Assembly (NCBI GenBank): GCA_007570785.1
Contig: ML664161.1
Coordinates: forward strand, 41,145,862 to 41,209,861
Direction: 5' to 3'
Origin: Antilocapra americana
Lineage: Eukaryota > Chordata > Mammalia > Artiodactyla > Antilocapridae
Length of the DNA stretch: 64,000 bases
This document shows, one piece after another, positions 58,197 through 64,000 of the stretch. Each line of letters opens with the position of its first letter. The stretch's first letter is position 1. The notes beneath the pieces are model-generated. The model ran no database searches. It had not been told where the DNA came from and worked only from the letters and a program-made list of their open reading frames with translations. Made by a program: the position numbers and the translations under genes.

Positions 58197-59954
58197 CTCA
58201 GTGTAATGGTAGTAAAGATGACCAAAGATCTCAGAAAAAGATGGCGGTATAGATCAACAGGATAAAACACATGCTTAACAGTGACCTCGAAGGATTAAAG
58301 AAAAACAGAGATGAACAATAACTGAAATAAAAAATAAACTAAAAAATTCAATAGAATAATTGAGGCAGAAGAAGGGATAAGTGATCTGGAAGACATATGG
58401 TAGAAATCACAACTGTGGAAAAGAACAAAGAAAAAAGAACGAAAAGAAATGAAGACAGTCTAAGAGGTCTCTGGAATAAAATTAAATGCATCAGTGTTTG
58501 CATTATATGCTCCAAGAGAAGAAGAAAGAACCTGAGATAATAGCTACAAACTTTCCTAATATGGGAAAAGAAACAGTCATCCAAGTCCAGGAAGTACAGA
58601 GAGTGCCAGGCAAGAAAAATCCAAGAAGGAACACAGTGAGACATACAGCAATCAAATTGACAAAAATTAAAGACAGAAAAAATATTAAAAGTAGCAAGGG
58701 AATAGCAACAAATAACATATGGTTATCAGCTGATTTCTTAGCAGAAACTATGGAGGCTAGGAGAGAGTGGCACAATATATTTCAAGCAATGAAAGGGAAG
58801 AACCTGCAACCAAGAATACTCTACCAGCAATACTTAGATTCAGATTTGACAGAGATGTCAAAAGCTTTACAGAGAAGCAAAAGCTAAGAAAATTCAGCAC
58901 CACCCGACCAGTTTTGCAACTAATGCTAAAGGAACTTCTAGGTGGAAAAGAAAAGCCGACAACTATGAACAGGAAAATTACAAGTGGAAAAACTCACCAG
59001 TAAAGGCAAACATACAATACAGGTAGGAAATCACACACAAATATGATAGCAGAACCAGCAAGTGTGGGGAGAGGAGAATACAAATGTAGGATATTGGAAA
59101 TGCATTTGAAATGAAAAGACTAACAACTTAGAAAGCAATCTTGTGTACAAACAGACAGCTATATCAAAACCTCATGGTAACCACATATCAAAAAACCAGA
59201 ATACACACACACAACATAAAAATTAATCCAAACCCAATAGTAAAATTAGTCATCAAATCACAAGACAACATAAAAGGGAAGAAAAAAAATCTTACAAAAA
59301 TAAATCCCCAATACTAAACAAAGTGTCAATAAGAAAATATCTATCAGTAATTTTCTTAAGTATAAATGTATTAAATGCCCCAAGCTAAAGACACAGACTG
59401 GTTGAATGAATACAAAAACAAGGCCCATATATACACTGTCTGCAAGATCTAGGGACACAGATGGACTGAAAGTTAGCAGATGGCAAAGGTATTCCTTGCA
59501 GATGGAAATAAAAGAAAGTTGGAGTAGCAATATTCATATCAGACAAAACAGACTTTAAAATAAAAACTGTTATAAGAGGCAAAAAAGAAAACTACAGGAT
59601 GATCAAGGGATCAATCCAAGGGAAAAAGAGAACAATTGTAAATATATATGCACCCAAATTAGGAGCACCTCAATATATATAGCAAATCAAACACCCATAA
59701 AAGAAGAAATTGACAATGAAACAGCAACAGTGGGTGATTTTAACACTCTACTTTCATCAATGGACAGATCATCCAAACAGAAAAATCAATAAGGGAACAC
59801 AGGCCTTAAATGGCATACTACACCAGAACTTAATTGACATGTATAGAGCAACCCATTAGAAAGCACCAGAATACATTATTCTCAAGGGATAAGGGACATT
59901 CTCCAGGGTGGATCACATGTTAGGTCGCTAGTAAGCCTAGCTAAATTTAAGAAA

Positions 59955-60154
59955 GTGTTAAGTTGCTCACTGTTGTCCAGCTCTTTGAGACCCCACGGAC
60001 TGTAGCCCACCAGGCTCTTCTGTCCATGGAATTCTCCAGGCAAGAATACTGGAGGGGGTTCCTTTCTGCAGTGGATCTTCCTGACCCAGAGGTCTAACCC
60101 TGGTCTCCCACATTGCAGGCATATTCTTTACCAACTGAGCCACAAGGGAAGCTG
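59955..60154 (-). mobile_element. Bov-tA SINE in the L1 endonuclease region
   Basis: A minus-strand copy from 'gtgttaagttgctcactgtt' to 'tgagccacaagggaagctg'. A 7-bp repeat TAAGAAA (59948-59954 and 60155-60161) flanks it, and L1 sequence resumes directly on the right ('aactgaaatcaaatcaagca'). Confidence 0.92.
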
Positions 60155-60241
60155 TAAGAAAACTGAAATCAAATCAAGCATCTTCTCTGACCACAAGCTG
60201 TGAGATTAGAAATCAACTATAAGAAAAAGTAAAACCCAAAG

Positions 60242-60469
60242 ATGTGGAGGCTAAACCATATGCTACTAAACAAACAGTGGATCACTGGAGAAATCAAAGA
60301 GGAAATCAAAAAGTACCTAGAGACAAATGAAGCTGAAAGAACGACAATCCAAAACCTATGGTACATGGCAAAGGCAGTTCTAAGAGGGAAGTTCATAGCA
60401 ATACAATCATACCTCAGCAAACAACAAAAATCACAAATAAACAACCTAACCTTCCACCTAAAGAGCTAG
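60242..60469 (+). pseudogene. L1 ORF2 fragment between endonuclease and RT
   Basis: A 75-codon frame with 'EIKEEIKKYLETNEAE' and 'AVLRGKFIAIQSYLSKQQKS', conserved in the linker between the endonuclease and RT domains of L1 ORF2. It is interrupted on both sides and contains no catalytic residues. Confidence 0.8.
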
Positions 60470-61037
60470 AGAAAGAAAAAAGCAAAACCCAAAGTTAGCA
60501 GAAATCACAAAGTTCAGAACAGAAATTAATAGCAATGAAAAAAATGATAGAAAACCCAGCTTTTAATTTTACTGATCTTCTTTGAGATATCTTTAGCCAA
60601 GAGAAAAAGGGAGAGGGCTCAAATCAATAAAATTAGAAATTAAAAATATGCCACAAAAATACAAAGGATCATCAGAGACTACTACAAGCAACTACATATG
60701 CCAATGAAATAGACAACCTAAAAGAAATGGACACATTTTTAGAAGGTACAATCTCCAAAAACTGAACCAGGAAGAAACAGAAAATATGAGCACACCAATA
60801 GCAAGCAGTGAAACTGAAAATGTGATTTAAAAACAAACAAAAGTCCAGTACCAGATGGCTTCAGAGGCAAATTCTGCCAAATATTTAGAGAACAGTTAAA
60901 CCTATCCTTCTAAAACTATTTCAAAAAATTGCAGGAGGGACACGACCTAACCCATTTTATGAGGCCACCATAACCCTGCTACCAAAACCAGACAAAGATA
61001 ATACAAATAGAAAATAACAAGTTAATATCACTGATGA

Positions 61038-61038
<1 letters not shown>

Positions 61039-61090
<52 letters not shown>
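61039..61090. repeat. (CA)26 microsatellite inside the L1 RT region
   Basis: An uninterrupted CA tract replacing the bases around the L1 'tcactgatgaac' position. It is likely to be length-polymorphic. Confidence 0.95.
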
Positions 61091-61092
<2 letters not shown>

Positions 61093-61329
61093 TCCTCAAA
61101 AAAATACTAGAAAATTGAATCCAAAACTACATTAAAAGGATTCTACACCATGATCAAATGGGATTTATCCCAGGGATGCAAGGATTTTTCAGAATATGCA
61201 AATAAATCTGTGTGAAACACCACATTAACAAATTAAAGAATAAAAACCATATGATCATCTCACTAGATACAGAAAAGGCTTTTGACAAAATTCAGCTCTC
61301 ATTTATGACAAAAAAATACTCTCCAGAAA

Positions 61330-61640
61330 ATGAGCATAGAGGGAAACAACCTCAACATAATCAAGGCCATATATGACAGGCCTACAGCTAATATACTTAA
61401 CAGTGAAAGGCTGAAAGCATTTCCACTAAGGTCTAGAATAAGGCAAAGATGTCTACTCTCACCACTTTTATTGAACACAAGTTTGAAAGTCCTAGGCATG
61501 GCAATTAGAGAAGAAAAAGAAATAAAGGGAATCTAAATTGGAAAGGAAGTAAAACTATCACTGTTTGCAGATGACATGATACCATACACAGAAAATCCTA
61601 AAGAAGCTACCAGAACACTACTAGTGCTCATCAATGAATT
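61330..61640 (+). pseudogene. L1 reverse transcriptase palm fragment
   Basis: The frame encodes '[18 protein letters not shown]' and '[20 protein letters not shown]' (decayed RT palm), meets a TAA at 61534-61536, and continues in the same frame to '[13 protein letters not shown]', where FADD (61564-61575) is the RT catalytic motif. Usual L1 sequence has a glutamine codon at the stop, so a C-to-T change explains it. The enzyme would add L1 cDNA at the nicked target, but this copy cannot make it. Confidence 0.8.
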
Positions 61641-61698
61641 TGATAAAGTTGCAGGAGACAAAATAAAAACATAGAAATCTGTTGCATTTCTACACACC

Positions 61699-62213
61699 AA
61701 CCTAGATAGCATATTAAAAAGCAGAGACATTACTTTGCCAACAAAGGTTTGTCTAGTCAAAGCTTTGGATTTTCCAGTAGTCATGTATGGATGTGAGAGT
61801 TGGACTATAAAGAAAGCTGAGCACCGAAGAATTGATGCTTTTGAACTGTGGTGTTGGAGAAGACTCTTGAGAGTCCTGTGGACAGCAAGGAGATCCAACC
61901 AGTCAATCCTAAGGGTAATCAGCCCTGAATATTCACTAGAAGGACTGATGCTGAATCTAAAACTCCAATACTTGGCCACCTGATGCAAAGAACTGATTCA
62001 TTGGAAAAGACCCTGATGCTGGGAAAGATTGAAGGTAGGAGGATAAGGGGATGACAGAGGATGAGATGGCTGTATAGCATCACCGACTTGATGGACATGT
62101 GTTTGAGCAAGCTCCAGGAGTTGGTGATGGACATGGAGGCCTGGTTTGCTGCCGTCCATGGGGTTGCTAAGAGTCGGACACAACATAGTGACTGAACTGA
62201 ACTGATCAACAAA
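61699..62213 (+). mobile_element. BovB LINE 3' end, 5'-truncated, sense
   Basis: A 515-bp BovB starting at 'ctagatagcatattaaaaag' in the RT thumb and ending with the family tail 'gtgactgaactgaactgatc'. The frame 61735-61983 keeps '[20 protein letters not shown]' and '[20 protein letters not shown]' intact. It abuts the L1 at 61698 with a short overlap-like 'accaac' (61696-61701). Confidence 0.93.
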
Positions 62214-62274
62214 AGTTAATTATCAGTGTAAGAAGGAAGTAGAAAATATAACATACCATACACAAAAGACAATT

Positions 62275-64000
62275 CAATTGCTGAAATCAAAAGCAACGTA
62301 GAAGCCTTGCATAGCCAAATAATGAAATAGAACAACAAATAAGTGATCTTGAAGACAGAATATTGGAAATTAATTAATTAGAACAGCAGATATAAAGATA
62401 AATTTAAAAACTAAAAAAAATATGAGATCTGTGGGAAAATATAAAATGTCTCAACTTATGCATAATACGAGTTTCAGAAAAAAAATAGGGAGAGAGACAG
62501 AGAGAAGGCGATTGAAAATATATTTGATGAAATTATAGCTGAAACCTTTTCACATCTAAAGAAGAGAACAGATACCCAAGTATAGGAAGTACAGTGGGTT
62601 CCAAGCAAGATGAATCCAAGCAGATCCACACCAAAACATATAATAATTAAGATGGCAAAATTTAAAGACAAAGAGAGGATTTTAAAGGCTGCAAGAGAGA
62701 AAGTCATGTACAAGAGAATAGCCACTAGGGTATCAGCTGATTTCTCTGCAGAACAGAGGGCTATAGTTGTATACTCAGAGAGTTAAAATAGAAAAATCTG
62801 TAACCTAGGATACTTTACCCAGCAAGATTATCACTTTGAATAGGAGAAGAGATAAATAATTTCTCAAGCAAGGAAAAATTAAAAGAAAACTGAACCTATT
62901 CTAAAATAAACATTGTAAGTTTTTTTCTCTAAATAGAAGTAAGAATCTATAGGAGAGGGGTAATCACAATAGGAAAGGCACATATATAGTAAGGATTGAA
63001 GATCACTTAAAAAACCAATATGTAGATTAAAAAAAATCACAAGAAATTGTAACAGTATTTATAACTATGGGACTACAATACATAATAAAAAGATAGGATT
63101 AAGATTTACAAATAGGACATCAAAATCACAAAATATTGAGGAAGGGAATATAAAAAGGCAGATTTTTTAGAGTGTGACTGAATTTATACAGCTATCAGTT
63201 TAAACACAAAGATATAGTTATGGGTCAACACACTTGAACTCCATGGAAACCACAAATCAGTAACAAACAATAGATTCACAAAAAATAAAATGAAAGGGAC
63301 CCAAGCAGATTACAAAAGAAAATTATAAAAATATAAGAAATATAAAAGATATGAACAAAGAAGAAAAAAATAAAAAATAAGTATTAAATGGCACTAAGTA
63401 CATACCTATCAATAATTAAATCCCAATGGAGTAAAAGCTTTGATCAAAAGACATACAAGTGATAGATAGGATTTAAGAAAAAACAAGAACCTGCAATACG
63501 GTACCTATAAGAGACTTAATTCAGGATGAAAGACATACATACACCGAAATAAAGGGATGAAAAAATGAGATTTCATGCAAATACAAACAACAAAAGTGGG
63601 GGTTGCAATGCTCATATTACATAAAGTAGATTTTAAAACAAAGATCAGAAAAAGAAAATGAAGGCATTATAAAATGCTCTCAATACAAGAAGAGGATATA
63701 TACTTATTAACACTTATGTACCCAGTATAGAACACTAAAATATAAAAAGCATGTACTAAGAGACATAAACAGAGAAACTGACAATAATATAATAACAGTA
63801 AGAGACTCAACATCCCACTGACATCAATGGACAGATCATTCAGACAGAAAATCAATAAGGCAATAGGTCTTAAATGACACAATAGACCAGTTGAACTTAA
63901 CTGATATCTATAAGACACTACATTCCCCCAAACTAGAATACAAATTCTCTTCAAGCATGCATGGAATGTCCTCTAAGACAGATTACATACTATCACACAA
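62275..64000 (+). mobile_element. Second old L1, ORF1 region into ORF2 endonuclease, sense
   Basis: After the BovB comes a fresh L1 that begins again in ORF1-type sequence ('gatcttgaagacagaatatt', 'gatacccaagtataggaagt', 'ggtatcagctgatttctctg') and continues to the ORF2 endonuclease region ('catcaatggacagatcattc', 'aagacagattacatac') at the window edge. Because the order restarts, it is a different insertion from 56955-61698. It is more decayed, with only short frames. Confidence 0.8.

Larger units (their letters stand above)
56955..61698 (+). mobile_element. L1 (artiodactyl, older) from 5' UTR into ORF2 RT, sense
   Basis: The longest LINE in the window. It holds a 5' UTR (about 56955-57950, with 'gggggtccaggactaagagg' and 'aagcaagaactacaaccctg'), an ORF1-region remnant (about 58210-59000), the ORF2 endonuclease region (about 59330-60230) and the RT region (about 60800-61650, with FADD at 61564-61575). 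Two Bov-tA copies and a (CA)n tract interrupt it. Stops and frameshifts are frequent. The 3' third of ORF2 and the 3' UTR are absent: at about 61698 it changes abruptly into a BovB. Confidence 0.9.

Noticed and set aside
58486..58887. 133-codon + frame, possible small gene
   Set aside because: The residues match the decayed ORF1-region of an L1 ('VIQVQEVQRVPGKKNPRRNT'), with L1 5' UTR before it and ORF2 after it.
61533..61988. 151-codon minus-strand frame
   Set aside because: It is the antisense of BovB thumb sequence and L1 RT on the + strand, and reads as a shadow of those frames.
1..64000. CRISPR array, bacterial operon, phage or plasmid features
   Set aside because: No regularly spaced repeats and no prokaryotic gene structure. 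The repeat families are exclusively mammalian and ruminant.

Overview
This window looks like a stretch of intergenic or deep-intronic nuclear DNA from a ruminant (cattle, sheep, goat or a close relative). The evidence is the repeat content: many tRNA-Glu-derived Bov-tA/BovA2 SINEs, five BovB (RTE-type) LINE copies, young bovine-type L1 3' ends, two and a half artiodactyl CHR-2 SINEs, and older mammal-wide MIR, L2, L1M, MER1 and MER8 relics. The sequence is AT-rich and eukaryotic. There are no operons, ribosome binding sites, rRNA or tRNA genes, or CRISPR arrays. I found no host protein-coding gene I can defend; nearly every open frame that looks like a protein is a piece of L1 ORF1/ORF2 or BovB reverse transcriptase. 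The species cannot be resolved from this window alone.

Layout. 1-0.8 kb: a young L1 3' end next to an older L1 tail. 0.8-14.9 kb: mostly unique AT-rich DNA with scattered MIR, L2, L1M, CHR-2 and Bov-tA copies. 15-17 kb: a sense BovB. 17-23 kb: unique DNA with two MIRs, each split by a Bov-tA, an extended Bov-tA and a mariner MITE. 23.2-26.1 kb: an antisense BovB split by a young antisense L1 with a clear target-site duplication. 26-30.8 kb: unique DNA with MIRs and a strong 40-bp-arm hairpin. 30.8-32.1 kb: an antisense BovB joined 5'-to-5' to a sense BovA2, the pair sharing one target duplication. 32.3-37.6 kb: an old antisense L1 cluster with nested L1, Bov-tA and MER8. 37.9-39.9 kb: antisense BovB. 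40-47.5 kb: mixed SINEs, an LTR-like segment, a (TG)n tract and a 22-base G run. 47.5-51.4 kb: a long antisense L1 running from its 3' end to its 5' UTR. 51.4-52.4 kb: antisense L2 split by a Bov-tA. 54-56.9 kb: SINEs and a MER1 hAT element. 56.95-64 kb: a sense L1 with its 5' UTR, broken off in the RT domain and followed by a truncated BovB, then a second sense L1 that runs off the window.

How the parts relate. The elements do not form a pathway, but they are functionally linked. From family knowledge, BovB encodes the endonuclease/reverse transcriptase thought to mobilise the Bov-tA/BovA2 SINEs, and L1 supplies its own. All copies here are truncated, frameshifted or both. The nesting gives a relative chronology: MIR/L2, then L1M and DNA transposons, then BovB and CHR-2, then Bov-tA and young L1. 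I did not find a new gene system. The most unusual observations are structural: the BovB/BovA2 head-to-head composite, the near-perfect hairpin at 29.3 kb, and the pure 22-base G tract.
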